From Thermoplasmatota archaeon (GTDB taxonomy: Archaea; Thermoplasmatota; Penumbrarchaeia; JANQNL01), in the NCBI GenBank assembly GCA_028279585.1, contig JANQNL010000009.1:1-64000 (forward strand): DNA of 64,000 bases, in the 5' to 3' direction. The notes beneath the pieces were generated by a model, which saw nothing but the letters and a program-made list of their open reading frames with translations, had not been told where the DNA came from and made no database searches. The translations under genes were made by a program, and so were the position numbers. Positions within the stretch are counted from its first letter, which is position 1. Each line of letters begins with the position of its first letter. Of the stretch, positions 7,776-16,518 are shown one piece after another.

Positions 7776-9177
7776 CCATGGCCAATGTGTCATGACCGCA
7801 ATAGTCGAGTAGTGCTCTTCGGATATGGTCCCACTCCTTCTGGTCGTACCTTCCTCTGGCCATGTCTGCGAAAGCAGCTATGGCAGAGTCACCCGATGCG
7901 ATCTCCATGTCCTCGTAGGTCATATCCGGGACCAGCACCGGAAGGACGTTCTTGATGGATATTGAGCCTTTGAACATAGGGTGGTAGAAGTCCTTTCGCA
8001 AGATCCCATACAGGTCCACTATCCTGTCGATGATGGCATTGAGCTCCCGCTTCAGGTCCGGATAGAGCTCGATGAGCCCCTTGATGATGGTCTTCTCGAA
8101 GCTTGAGTAGACGATGACAGAGCCTTCGTCCTCAAGGTCCCTGATGAGCCTTAGGGCAAGCTCTCTCCTTCTGTCCCTCTTGGGATGTGCAAGGTACTCG
8201 TGATGGTCCACCACCTTTCCAGGTTCTGAGCATTTGTAGATGGAGAACTGTGTGACCACCTGCTCGTAGGGTGCCACATCCGGGTATAGCGGGATGGCTG
8301 TGTGGACGGTCTCGAAGTCAAGGTAGTATGCAGGCCACTTGATCTTCTTCAGGTCCTTTTTGAGGGAGTCCGAGACATAGATCTTACCTGTGTCCACACA
8401 GTCCTTGACCATCTTCTGCTGCTGGGAGAGGTTGAAGCCTTCCGGGATGTCCTCGATACGAACTATTTCGGCCTCCACCAGGGACTCGAACTTCTCCCGG
8501 GTCAGGTTTGGCAGGGTGAAGATATGGTTCTTCAACTTGAACGGGAAGCACTCCTCGTTGTATGGACATCCCTTGCACTCCCACTTGAATATAGGCAGGG
8601 GAAGATCGGTCTCGGACGTGACCTCGTCTATGTCTGCCCTCAGGGTCTCGAACAGCTTTGAACGCCAGATGACCTCTTCTGTAACATCGAGCCTGTTGAA
8701 CAGCTTCTCATCCGACATGTGAAGCCTGTAGTCCGGGTTGAGGATCCACAGCTCCAGCTTGTCTATCTTGATGTTGTTGGCTGCCAGCACCATCAGCGTG
8801 AACGCCATGTCGTCGATGTGGATGGGCTTCTCCTTTGTTGAGGTCTTGACCTCGATGAGCTTGTATGCAGCCCCCCTTTTGACCAGGATGTCGGCTCTGG
8901 TCGCGAATGGTTCGTCAAGGAAGGCTGGCTCGAACATGATGTCGTAATCGCCAAGGACATCCTGGGTGGCCTTTGCGGCCATGGTCATGTCCCGCTCGAT
9001 GATCTCCACACCTTCTGGGAAGAGCTCGTGGGCGAACTCATGGACACCAATGCCCTCTTCGATGCGGTAACGCTCTCCGGGTGTCAGAAGCTGTGGGTAC
9101 CTGCCAGACCTCTTGATCCAGGCAAGATTTGGACAAACCAAAGCGTCCAGGAAGATATCTTTGTCTATCCTACGCAT
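7741..9177 (-). CDS. DUF2779 protein: PD-(D/E)XK-like plus RNase H-like nuclease
   Basis: This 478-aa protein joins a Cas4/RecB-like N-terminal half to the DUF2779 region. The N half has CPNLAW (about 15-20), a RADILV...LIEVKTST active-site pattern and a downstream cysteine group (CKGCPYNEEC near 200), consistent with an iron-sulfur-type PD-(D/E)XK nuclease. The C half begins YYLDFETV (about 285), a DEDD-type exonuclease signature, and later carries YSSFEKT and CGHDT. Such proteins are thought to process DNA, often next to repair or defence genes. No such partner is adjacent here. Confidence 0.8.
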   Translation of the reverse strand: MRRIDKDIFLDALVCPNLAWIKRSGRYPQLLTPGERYRIEEGIGVHEFAHELFPEGVEIIERDMTMAAKATQDVLGDYDIMFEPAFLDEPFATRADILVKRGAAYKLIEVKTSTKEKPIHIDDMAFTLMVLAANNIKIDKLELWILNPDYRLHMSDEKLFNRLDVTEEVIWRSKLFETLRADIDEVTSETDLPLPIFKWECKGCPYNEECFPFKLKNHIFTLPNLTREKFESLVEAEIVRIEDIPEGFNLSQQQKMVKDCVDTGKIYVSDSLKKDLKKIKWPAYYLDFETVHTAIPLYPDVAPYEQVVTQFSIYKCSEPGKVVDHHEYLAHPKRDRRRELALRLIRDLEDEGSVIVYSSFEKTIIKGLIELYPDLKRELNAIIDRIVDLYGILRKDFYHPMFKGSISIKNVLPVLVPDMTYEDMEIASGDSAIAAFADMARGRYDQKEWDHIRRALLDYCGHDTLAMVKIHQSLLDFV

Positions 9178-9325
9178 CGCTGGGGAATACGAGTGTTGGT
9201 GTATATAATTACTTAGAAGTCCGCGGCGGTTTCCTACGTCAGGGACAATGTATCGAAAACCTTGCGATCCAGCCGCGTCAGACAGTCGATGGCGATCTCG
9301 TCGCGCGGACTTGCCAAGAATTGCA
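9178..9325. other. Intergenic, nothing recognised
   Basis: This gap lies between two minus-strand genes. It contains a TATA-like TATATACAC on the minus strand close upstream of 9177, the likely promoter of the DUF2779 gene. No repeat or RNA was seen. Confidence 0.3.
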
Positions 9326-9961
9326 TCATTTCGTTCTCTTCTTTCCTGGCAAGTAGCCTTCAGCGTGCTGCAGATAACGCTCTATCTCATCATCCGAGAT
9401 ACCATAAGCTTCCTTCAGCCCTGTCCGGATAGTGTTGAGATATCGCTCCCCCGGAGGGTTCAGGACTATCTCATCATCATTCCACTTCGCTGTGAACGTG
9501 AAGATCGGGAAGCCTTCGTCGTCACCGAGGTACATGACCCGACCATAGTTCCTGGCAAAGTGTGGTGGTTCCACCATATACTGCCCGTTGCGCATGGCCT
9601 TAGTGAGGTTTATCTCGAGGTGGGGGTCTGATGGTTCGAACCCGGACTCCTGCCTGATGACCTGGATGAACTGTGTCGGATTGAGGAGGTACATCCTGCC
9701 CAAAGTGACGACCTTGGGGTTAGTCTGGGCTTTAACGAACGCACATCCTTTGTTCTCCCAGTTTGGAAAGTTCTTTGAAAAATACAGCTTATGGGGGATG
9801 ACCAGGTTCCTGTCGTTCAGAGGAGGTGTCTTGTCAGTACATCCCTGGTGAGAATGGGTGGAGCCGCTAGGCCTTCCTCCGACTATGTAACACATGAACC
9901 TGTTGAGGCTCAGATTGGAGCCATAGCTAGCATACCACACAAGGTCCGGCACGATATCCAC
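9326..9961 (-). CDS. Gamma-glutamylcyclotransferase-like (GGCT-fold) protein
   Basis: The protein is about 208-211 aa. The near-N-terminal WYASYGSNLS is the signature loop of GGCT-like proteins (Y-x-x-Y-G-S-N), followed by a family-typical F-M-C-Y-I-x-G-G. The fold includes cyclotransferases acting on gamma-glutamyl amines, but the subfamily with F-x-C-Y-I-x-G-G is uncharacterised and often mislabelled histone deacetylase. Both GTG codons near the start fit; a TATA-like TTACTTTAC centred at about 9979 predicts transcription near 9953, favouring the GTG at 9952. The catalytic glutamate could not be placed with certainty. Confidence 0.65.
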   Translation of the reverse strand: MDIVPDLVWYASYGSNLSLNRFMCYIVGGRPSGSTHSHQGCTDKTPPLNDRNLVIPHKLYFSKNFPNWENKGCAFVKAQTNPKVVTLGRMYLLNPTQFIQVIRQESGFEPSDPHLEINLTKAMRNGQYMVEPPHFARNYGRVMYLGDDEGFPIFTFTAKWNDDEIVLNPPGERYLNTIRTGLKEAYGISDDEIERYLQHAEGYLPGKKRTK

Positions 9962-10017
9962 TCTTTCAACAATGTGGGTAGTAAAGTAACCTTCGGTGAG
10001 ATTTCCAGTGTGGAGGC

Positions 10018-11607
10018 CTATATGAGCCCCATGACCATGGCAAATCCACCGATAATGGTCAACAGCATCAGGACCAGGATCACTCGGGCGAACCAGCGGT
10101 GGGTGGTGCCTATCTTCTGTGCCTTATCCCCAACCTTTGTGATCAGGATACCGAACACTGCTGTTGTTATCAGAAGAAGGACAACCAACGCTCCAAGGTA
10201 AGCGTGTGGAACCCTGAAGTGACCCTGTCCCTGAAGCATTGCGAAAGCGTTGATGATGCCTAGAACGCCAGAGATCCCTCCGGCGACTATCAGGCCGTGA
10301 TGGGCCTTCATCCACCAGTCATTCTTGCCTTTGAACCGAGCCATCACTAGGGCACCGACGAAACAGAGCAGAGCCAATATCATGAAGCCAGCATGGACCG
10401 GCCATAGGTTCGGGGCGGTGGTGTCCTCTGCCTCTCCAGAACCGAAGTTGATCTCACCTGTCCCTCTGGAAGTGTGGCCCTGGACAAAGTCGTCACCGCC
10501 GGAGATGGCCCATATGATCTTGACCTTTCCGTCGGCCGGGATGTCCTTGTCGAATCCATCGGATGACACTAATTTTCGTTCGAACTCGATGGTGGTGATG
10601 GAGCCATCGGTGGTGCCGCCGAAGGCAAGGATGTCATCTGTGCCTCCTAAGGAGATGTCCGATGGATGGTCACCGAAGGGTTCTGTTCCGTAGGTGTCCT
10701 CGACCAGGACGTTCCCTTCAGAGTCCACAGAACCAATGATGATGTCCGCGCCCTTCATGGCTGTAGTGGGGTCGAACCCGATCGCAACCCAACCATCGGT
10801 CTGGCCCACCATCGCCATCTTGATCATGGTGCCAGAGATAAGCCAGTGGTAGGTGACCTTACCGTCACCAAAGGACGCTGTGTGTTCGTACTCGAACTCG
10901 GAGATGACGCCGTCAAGGGTTTGCTTCGGGTTATCGGGTTCTGTTTTCGTGTTCGGAACATCGACGATGGTGAAGGTGTGATTGTAGTAAGCTGTCTTGT
11001 AGCCCGTCTTTGAGGCAGTTATTCTCAGGACCTCTGTGAAGTTCATGAAGATCGATGGAGCGTTGTAGGTGAACGAGTACATCCCATCGCTATCGTCCTC
11101 TGTGTCGAACCCGCTGCTCCAATCCCCTATCGCTGTGACCTCAGCACCTTCTAAGGATGTGGAGTCGGATGAGAGGTGGACCTCGAACTCCTGGGACGTC
11201 TCCTCATCGATGCTCGTTATCTGGGGGAAAAGCATGATGTCTATTGTTGGAAGACCAGTGTCATCCGGGATGATGAGAGTCTCCGAGTCCGTTCCAGCGA
11301 GGTTGCAGGTGGCATCCACCTTGATGGTATCCCCGGGTCCTGCCATTATCGTGTACTCGTAGGAGAATGCGCTAGTGGTAGGTTGGGATGTGTAGTCCTG
11401 CTCATGGACCAGGGCGTCGTTGACGTAGACCTCCACCTTCTCGATGTAGTGGGTGGAAGTTGAGGCCACCGAGTGGGTGATGGTTACGTTGAGGATGTCC
11501 GTGTCCTGGTCGTAGGTGAGGGTTACAGAGGATGGGGAATGAGCCTGGGCTGTTGGTATGAGAAGTACAAGAAGCGATAACGCAGGGATGATGGCCCACT
11601 CCCTCAT
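10018..11607 (-). CDS. Secreted DOMON domain / cytochrome b561-type redox protein
   Basis: A 529-aa protein with a signal peptide (residues 1-22), an Ig-like N-terminal region, a DOMON haem- or sugar-binding domain (about 235-390, with W-L-I-S-G-T-M-I-K-M-A-M and D-G-W-V-A-I-G-F) and four C-terminal helices of the cytochrome b561/ferric-reductase type. Histidines suited to haem ligation occur in W-P-V-H, A-H-H-G, V-P-H-A and T-H-R-W. Family knowledge suggests transmembrane electron transfer from cytosolic to extracellular acceptors. A TATA-like CTTATAAAC centred at about 11627 predicts a leaderless or nearly leaderless mRNA. Confidence 0.82.
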   Translation of the reverse strand: MREWAIIPALSLLVLLIPTAQAHSPSSVTLTYDQDTDILNVTITHSVASTSTHYIEKVEVYVNDALVHEQDYTSQPTTSAFSYEYTIMAGPGDTIKVDATCNLAGTDSETLIIPDDTGLPTIDIMLFPQITSIDEETSQEFEVHLSSDSTSLEGAEVTAIGDWSSGFDTEDDSDGMYSFTYNAPSIFMNFTEVLRITASKTGYKTAYYNHTFTIVDVPNTKTEPDNPKQTLDGVISEFEYEHTASFGDGKVTYHWLISGTMIKMAMVGQTDGWVAIGFDPTTAMKGADIIIGSVDSEGNVLVEDTYGTEPFGDHPSDISLGGTDDILAFGGTTDGSITTIEFERKLVSSDGFDKDIPADGKVKIIWAISGGDDFVQGHTSRGTGEINFGSGEAEDTTAPNLWPVHAGFMILALLCFVGALVMARFKGKNDWWMKAHHGLIVAGGISGVLGIINAFAMLQGQGHFRVPHAYLGALVVLLLITTAVFGILITKVGDKAQKIGTTHRWFARVILVLMLLTIIGGFAMVMGLI

Positions 11608-11675
11608 GCGTATGCATTGATGGGGTCGTTTATAAGATTGATGTTCTTAGTGTTCACGGCAAGCTTAGGATGAAA

Positions 11676-11984
11676 CTAATCCTCTTCTTCCTCTTCGATC
11701 TCACCGATGCATACGGAGTTTGGGTCCATCTTGCCAGTTGACTTGTTGATATCGAAACTGAAATCGTGACCTCCCCCGGAGGTGGGGGCCATGTCGACAT
11801 AGATCTCTTCTGTGGTCTCGGTTATGGTTATCCGTGAGTCCTTTGTGAGCTCTTCCAGTCCATAGCTCAGGTCACCATAGGCTCCAAGGTCACCACCTTC
11901 TTTGAGAGCCTTGTCAACTATCTGGATCAGTTCATCATCGGGTGTCTCTGGTCCTTCCTCGTGGATGATAACTACATTGTCCAT
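11676..11984 (-). CDS. Small acidic protein, unknown
   Basis: A 102-aa, strongly acidic protein ending in a run of glutamates after an S-V-C-I-G-E motif. A TATA-like CTTTTATCT centred at about 12008 puts transcription start at the ATG (leaderless), which supports the start and the reality of the gene. It sits in a run of minus-strand genes with separate promoters. No family recognised; the regular charge pattern suggests a soluble cytosolic protein. Confidence 0.65.
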   Translation of the reverse strand: MDNVVIIHEEGPETPDDELIQIVDKALKEGGDLGAYGDLSYGLEELTKDSRITITETTEEIYVDMAPTSGGGHDFSFDINKSTGKMDPNSVCIGEIEEEEED

Positions 11985-12020
11985 GCTCGGTCATGGTCGT
12001 GTGAAGATAAAAGCTAGACC

Positions 12021-12728
12021 CTACAGCATGAGTCCGGTCATCATTGTGAACGAGAAGAACAGCAGCAGTACTATCAGCAGTATCATTCCACCGGAGCCAA
12101 TGGAACCAAGGACGATGCCTGCGATGGCCTTGCCTCTTCCTCTCAAGCCGTAGGACACTCCACGCATGGCCTTGATGCCAGTGACGATGCCACCGATACC
12201 CATTGAACAACCGAAAAGCAGGAAGAAGAAATTGGTCCCGCAGCAGTAGGAGCACGTCTCGATATCGTTGGGTCCCATGTCCCCACCCAGTGCAGAAAAC
12301 ATTATCAAGATGATGAGCGAAGCGATGGAACCGACCACGGCCACAGCAGAACCCATGGACATGATGCCAAGGACCAGGGATGCTGGAGCGTAGGGTGTTT
12401 GTGGTCTTGGTCCTGGAGGCCACTCAAGCTGGGGAGTTTGAGGAGGAGGTGTCTCTGGTTCATCTATGATGATGCCATCGTCTTCCTCGACGATCTCCTC
12501 GCTTAACTGTTCCGAGAACATCTCCTCTGATGGTGGAGTGTACTCCAGTGAAGGATCGTACCCAGGCACAGCTTGGGTCTCGGTCTCTTGAGGATCGGAT
12601 GGTAACTCATCCTGTTCAACCGGAGCTTCTGTCTCAGGAAGGTCTTCAAGCTCTGGCATGCCCTCTACTTCATCGAGTTCGTCCTCAACGGCGGACAGCT
12701 CTTCTGTGCTGGGCTGTTCACCCTCCAT
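12021..12728 (-). CDS. DUF4190-type membrane protein with acidic disordered N-terminus
   Basis: Residues 1-130 are acidic and Pro/Glu-rich with low complexity. The rest is a DUF4190-like unit: Y-A-P-A-S-L-V-L-G-I-M-S-M, a first membrane helix, a loop, then G-I-V-T-G-I-K-A-M-R-G and a K-A-I-A-G-I-V-L-G turn into the last helix. The protein has about four membrane-spanning stretches. The acidic arm could be an interaction region. ACATATACC centred at about 12753 predicts a leaderless start at 12728. Function of DUF4190 is unknown. Confidence 0.75.
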   Translation of the reverse strand: MEGEQPSTEELSAVEDELDEVEGMPELEDLPETEAPVEQDELPSDPQETETQAVPGYDPSLEYTPPSEEMFSEQLSEEIVEEDDGIIIDEPETPPPQTPQLEWPPGPRPQTPYAPASLVLGIMSMGSAVAVVGSIASLIILIMFSALGGDMGPNDIETCSYCCGTNFFFLLFGCSMGIGGIVTGIKAMRGVSYGLRGRGKAIAGIVLGSIGSGGMILLIVLLLFFSFTMMTGLML

Positions 12729-12761
12729 GAGGATAGATAAGCAGTATTGGTATATGTAGAT

Positions 12762-13040
12762 TCATCTGTCGGGGATGAGCTTGAAGAAGCGTCCTTCCTC
12801 TTCAGATACCTTATGGAAGAATTCGCATTTGACGCAGTGGGCGAGGCTTTTGCATCTGATGCAGGAACCATCACTGTCAAAACCAGAGATGTACCAGCAG
12901 ACGCGACCACCGTTGGTCCCACCGTTGATGCCGTTGAACTCTTTACTGTTAGGAGCTGGACAGGGGCCAAGCTCGTCCACCTTGTTGCCATCAGGTTCAC
13001 GGCTGCATTTGTGAAACTCCCAGCAGTTCAATTTTGCCAT
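12762..13040 (-). CDS. Two-CW domain protein (cysteine-rich, metal-binding)
   Basis: The reading frame extends further upstream, but the ATG at 13040 (MAKLNCWEFHKC) is chosen: the motif begins there, and a TATA-like GTTAAATAAC centred at about 13066 predicts a leaderless mRNA. The 92-aa product has the C-W-E-F-x-x-C-S-R-E start, C-P-A-P, G-G-R-V-C-W-Y-I-S-G and C-x-x-C-x-x-L-x-x-C-x-x-C-x-F-F of the two-CW family, whose conserved cysteines probably bind metal. A paralog at 14014 has the same layout, with a MerR gene between them. Confidence 0.85.
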   Translation of the reverse strand: MAKLNCWEFHKCSREPDGNKVDELGPCPAPNSKEFNGINGGTNGGRVCWYISGFDSDGSCIRCKSLAHCVKCEFFHKVSEEEGRFFKLIPDR

Positions 13041-13110
13041 CGTCTCGTGGACATGATACTTGTTATTTAACCATTGTGAAAAGAAAAGTGAAGTGAGGGT
13101 GCTGTGACCC

Positions 13111-13950
13111 TCACTTGAACGGGATCTGTATCTCCTTGAGGATGTCTGCTTCCTCCACATCCTTGGGGTCGTTGAGGTACAGTTCCCTGCAGGGACCGTT
13201 GACAGTGTATCCCTTCTCCTTCATCCATTTGAACGCTACAGCGTAGGCTTCGCCTACCTGATTGTAGGGGCCTTTGTGGATGATGGATATCATCTTCATA
13301 GCTGGGAGGGTCTTGACCTCCATATCTTTGTCTACTTCGATCTGTCCTTTTATCGGTACACAGACCTCGATGTCCGCGTCGTCACAGCCAGCCTTGTCCT
13401 CGTTGTCGTGGTATATGGACATGGGCGGGCCAGTGAACTGCAGGTCCGGGTTGGAGAGTTGCTGTCTACCTACGGTTGAACAGACGGCCATGATGAGGTT
13501 ACCTATGGTGGGATCGTAGCTTCCTATCTCTCTTTTGCTGACGACCCTGATGGCCGCCACTTCCTTGATCTCAGGGGTGTTCTCTTCCATGTTAACAACC
13601 TTCATGAAACTTCCATCTTCTAGTGATCCCCGTACTTCTTCCATGCGCTTGAGCTCTGCGTCGAGGTTCTGTATGTGTTGTTGAACTACATCGTCGAACT
13701 TTCCTTGGTCCTCGGTTTGGATAGCCTCCATCATCTGTTTCATTTCGCAGAGGCCGAAGCCGAGGTCACTGAGGTTTTTGAGCTTGATGGCCATCGGTAT
13801 CTGTTCGTAGTGGTAGTACCTGTAGCCTGTTATCTCCTTGAACTCAGGCTTCAGAAGGTCCTTCTCATCGTATAGCCTTAGGGCTCGCTTGCTGAGCCTG
13901 GTTATCATGGAGAACCATCCGATATTGAGAAGACCATCACGTCTTGACAT
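13111..13950 (-). CDS. MerR-family regulator with GyrI-like effector domain
   Basis: A MerR-type helix-turn-helix covers the first 70 residues (S-K-R-A-L-R-L-Y-D-E-K-D-L-L-K-P). A coiled coil and a C-terminal GyrI/AraC-type effector-binding domain follow (the E-I-G-S-Y-D-P-T-I and H-K-G-P-Y-N-Q-V-G segments), as in BmrR. The frame permits an ATG at 13968, but CTTTAGATATATC centred at about 13980 points to transcription near 13954, so the ATG at 13950 (MSRRDGLL) is preferred, giving 279 aa. It probably senses a small hydrophobic or cationic ligand; the flanking two-CW genes are candidate targets (inference). Confidence 0.85.
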   Translation of the reverse strand: MSRRDGLLNIGWFSMITRLSKRALRLYDEKDLLKPEFKEITGYRYYHYEQIPMAIKLKNLSDLGFGLCEMKQMMEAIQTEDQGKFDDVVQQHIQNLDAELKRMEEVRGSLEDGSFMKVVNMEENTPEIKEVAAIRVVSKREIGSYDPTIGNLIMAVCSTVGRQQLSNPDLQFTGPPMSIYHDNEDKAGCDDADIEVCVPIKGQIEVDKDMEVKTLPAMKMISIIHKGPYNQVGEAYAVAFKWMKEKGYTVNGPCRELYLNDPKDVEEADILKEIQIPFK

Positions 13951-14013
13951 GGGGACCGAGATGTCCATGGAAGTAGATATATCTAAAGGGGCGAAGAGTG
14001 ACGCGGGGGAGGG

Positions 14014-14331
14014 TTACTCAGAATCACATTCCTTCTCGTCATCAGGTATAGAAATGAAAAACCGTCCCTCTTCTTCCGATACTTGGAGATAGAATGGACA
14101 TTTTAGACAATTCAGGAATTTTTTAACGAACGTTCCCTGAACCTGACCACCACATAATGATCCAGCGATGTACCAACATATTCGCCCTCCACACTTTCCA
14201 TCATTAATGCCATCATGGTCATCAGCTTTAGCAACTGGACAAATACCTAGTTCATCGGCATTCTCTCCTCCAAGTTCACGGCCACATTTCATGACCTCCC
14301 AACAGTTCTTCTTCTTTTTGTCGTTCTCCAT
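14014..14331 (-). CDS. Two-CW domain protein, second copy
   Basis: A 105-aa paralog of the gene at 12762. It has C-W-E-V-M-K-C-G-R-E, C-P-V-A-K, G-G-R-I-C-W-Y-I-A-G and a C-L-K-C-P-F-Y tail, ending in the same S-E-E-E-G-R-F-F motif plus an acidic extension. Compared with the first copy, the spacing between the two CW halves is altered and some central cysteines are missing. The start lies about 26 nt from a weak TATA-like sequence. Confidence 0.83.
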   Translation of the reverse strand: MENDKKKKNCWEVMKCGRELGGENADELGICPVAKADDHDGINDGKCGGRICWYIAGSLCGGQVQGTFVKKFLNCLKCPFYLQVSEEEGRFFISIPDDEKECDSE

Positions 14332-14447
14332 AGAAAAAGATGTAAACGGTAGCCTAAAAACCTTACTATTTGCTCTGTATGTTTACTTATCAATCATATC
14401 ATAGCACGCTTGATCAATAAAGTCTCATTACGAATTAGAACGGGAGT
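14332..14447. other. Short intergenic region
   Basis: An AT-rich spacer containing the likely promoter of the second two-CW gene. No further feature was seen. Confidence 0.3.
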
Positions 14448-15116
14448 TCATTCTACATGCACGGTGTGGTCGACATATGCCATCTCCATCTTCCTTGTGT
14501 GAACAGAAACTTCGGTTCGGTCTCCAGAGTTTAGAACGAAGTTTGGTTTCCCTGGTTTACCACTCATGGTGAAAATGATACTGTCCCCAGGTTTGGTCAT
14601 GTAATTGGTCGAAGCACTGAAATCGTTCCCGTTGATGGAGGACGCATCAAGGTGTATCTTGAGATCAGTTCCTGGGACCTCCATCCAAACGGTGTAATTA
14701 CGCCAATCTATGTTAGCTCCGCCTTTATGCTCAATCTTGATGACCTCGTCTCCAAAATCGAACTCAGGATTACCGTCCCCATCAGTGTCACCCAATGTGG
14801 CTGACCCGGGAGCATCCGTGATATGAAGTGAGATCTTGGGACCATCAATATCGAGGTTATCAGGAACCCTGGTGGTCCAAATGAACAGTATCAAAGAGGC
14901 TATGATCGGTAGAAGGACCAGAAGGCTTACGATGCATCCTAGAACACCTGTGCTCACACCTGCTAGAGCCATCCCTTTTCCCTCGATGGTCGCGTCCTTT
15001 TTGATATCACTGAGGCTGCTCATACCAAAGAGAACTGCCAGAACCCCACAGATAAATCCAATGAAAATGGTCCAGCAGGTCACCAATGATGTGATGCCCA
15101 GGACCAAAGATGGCAA
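14448..15116 (-). CDS. DUF4190/pilin-like membrane protein
   Basis: The product has two N-terminal membrane segments with a DUF4190-like K-G-M-A-L-A-G-V-S-T-G-V-L-G turn, a third helix, then an extracellular domain. That domain has the D-x-D-G-D-G-x-P-E-F, I-x-H-K-G-G-A-N-I-D-W pattern of archaeal pilin/archaellin-type proteins. The start is doubtful: only a TTG at 15116 is available, yet the in-frame sequence before it (R-H-P-R-S-L-P) matches the R-H-P-D-A-V-P-A start of the paralog at 15196. Either an unusual start codon or an indel near 15145 must be assumed. Confidence 0.7.
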   Translation of the reverse strand: MPSLVLGITSLVTCWTIFIGFICGVLAVLFGMSSLSDIKKDATIEGKGMALAGVSTGVLGCIVSLLVLLPIIASLILFIWTTRVPDNLDIDGPKISLHITDAPGSATLGDTDGDGNPEFDFGDEVIKIEHKGGANIDWRNYTVWMEVPGTDLKIHLDASSINGNDFSASTNYMTKPGDSIIFTMSGKPGKPNFVLNSGDRTEVSVHTRKMEMAYVDHTVHVE

Positions 15117-15195
15117 GGAACGAGGATGCCTTGAGATGATATCACCCGAGAAGGCAAAGGGTGTATGTGTATATTGCTGTTTTCAAACAATGGGA

Positions 15196-15915
15196 TCACC
15201 GTACTATCACTGCTTCTTCCTTGTACGAGGCTAGACCGTTGTACTTGACGATAACGTCGATGAGAGCTCCTGTGTTAAGATTATAGTTGTCTCCACATCT
15301 GAAGGTGATGATATCACCTGTACGGGTTACCGTGTTTTGCCATGTGCAATCAACACCATTTATCTTGTGCGGACCCAAGGACCGGAACCCTTCCCATCCC
15401 CAGGCCATGATCGCTACATCAAAATCGCTCCAGTCGATCTCGTCACCGCCTATCTGGGTGATCGCTATGATCACATCATTAGCTATGAACTCAGACAAAC
15501 CATCGCTGTCTGTGTCAGCTCCAGTTGCTGACTCTGCAGCATCCTTTATCCTTAGCTGCAGTCTCGGTGCTGTAACGACCTCGTTCTCTTCACCTGTTGG
15601 GATAAAAGAACCGACGGTGTCCAATGGGTCCTTGATCGTCGGAGTGTACAAAAACGCGGTCGTTGCTCCAGCACCTATCAAGAAGAAAATGACGAGGATG
15701 CTCATCACGATGCCCAAAAGACCCGTGAACATCGCTGTGTAGCACCAACCGATCCCAGAGAATCCTCCGCCTGCGTAGTCGATCTCCTTTCTCGCGTTCT
15801 TGCTCTTTTTGATAGCAAGAATGCTCAACGGTATCGATACGAACACCAGGAAGCACAGTACTAGGCTTAGGATACCCATTACTGCAGCAGGGACAGCATC
15901 TGGATGTCTCTCCAT
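15196..15915 (-). CDS. DUF4190/pilin-like membrane protein, paralog
   Basis: The ATG at 15915 (MERHPDAVPA) is preferred over one at 15999, because a CTATATATTT box centred at about 15950 lies between them. The 239-aa protein has two helices separated by a K-K-S-K-N-A-R-K loop, a long third helix, and an extracellular domain with G-A-D-T-D-S-D-G-L-S-E-F and I-G-G-D-E-I-D-W-S. That domain is the same pilin-like pattern as in the gene at 14448. Probably a surface or pilus-related component; its role is not established. Confidence 0.78.
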   Translation of the reverse strand: MERHPDAVPAAVMGILSLVLCFLVFVSIPLSILAIKKSKNARKEIDYAGGGFSGIGWCYTAMFTGLLGIVMSILVIFFLIGAGATTAFLYTPTIKDPLDTVGSFIPTGEENEVVTAPRLQLRIKDAAESATGADTDSDGLSEFIANDVIIAITQIGGDEIDWSDFDVAIMAWGWEGFRSLGPHKINGVDCTWQNTVTRTGDIITFRCGDNYNLNTGALIDVIVKYNGLASYKEEAVIVR

Positions 15916-16085
15916 CGACTCAACCAAGAATATATTGGAGCCGGAAATATATAGGATTTCTGGTACAGCTTTCGGACTTTCGGCGACCCCTGCTGTCATC
16001 TTTTATATGCTCATATTCAATGCTTCAACCCAATGAGAGGTGTTACGAAGTGAGCTATTTATACAATGAAATTGAATCTAGCATC

Positions 16086-16277
16086 ATGGCATCCGAGGAT
16101 CTTGAAAAGAAGATGGACCTTGTCCTTTCCAAGCTAGATCACATTGAAAGAATGCTTTCCATCGAAGAATCGATACCAGAAGAGGACGAGCTTGAAGCCA
16201 TTCTTGACTATATTCGAAGAAAGAAGGCTGGCAAGTTAGAGTTCCACCGACTAGAGGATGTTATCGATGACATATGA
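16086..16277 (+). CDS. Putative antitoxin of RelE-type module
   Basis: A 63-aa helical, acidic protein (MASEDLEKKMDLVL...) ending in F-H-R-L-E-D-V-I-D-D-I. The upstream frame is longer, but TATTTATAC centred at about 16056 supports the ATG at 16086. Its last codons overlap the start of the RelE-like gene, a typical antitoxin-toxin arrangement. A heptad-like N-terminus suggests dimerisation. No standard DNA-binding motif is obvious. Confidence 0.7.
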   Translation: MASEDLEKKMDLVLSKLDHIERMLSIEESIPEEDELEAILDYIRRKKAGKLEFHRLEDVIDDI

Positions 16278-16518
16278 TGTTCTAGTTGAGAAGAAAGCCC
16301 TGAAACAACTTAAAAAGGCTCCCTTTGATCATAAAGAAAGGATCAAGGAAACATTGGCAGGGCTCTCTGAGTTCCCTGAAGATCTTGATGTCAAGAAACT
16401 GGTCTCTACAGGTAATAGATATAGAATACGAGTGGGTACATGGCGGATCATCGTTGAGATCAATGACACTACTATCAGAGTGATAGCTGTTTTACCGCGA
16501 AAGAAGGCATACAAATGA
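16267..16518 (+). CDS. RelE/ParE-family toxin
   Basis: The 83-aa product starts MTYDVLVEKKALKQLKK and contains the family core: a basic first helix, L-x-x-x-P-x-D-x-x-V-K-K-L, Y-R-I-R-V-G-T-W-R-I-I-V and a final I-R-V-I-A-V-L-P-R-K-K-A-Y-K strand. RelE members cut mRNA in the ribosome using basic residues near the C-terminus; R and K are present there. The start is inside the antitoxin gene and the stop overlaps the next ATG (ATGA), so three genes are coupled. Confidence 0.87.
   Translation: MTYDVLVEKKALKQLKKAPFDHKERIKETLAGLSEFPEDLDVKKLVSTGNRYRIRVGTWRIIVEINDTTIRVIAVLPRKKAYK

Noticed and set aside
9640-9660. GGTTCGAACCCGG resembling a tRNA T-arm
   Set aside because: It lies inside the GGCT-like gene in frame, and no acceptor or anticodon stem pairs around it.
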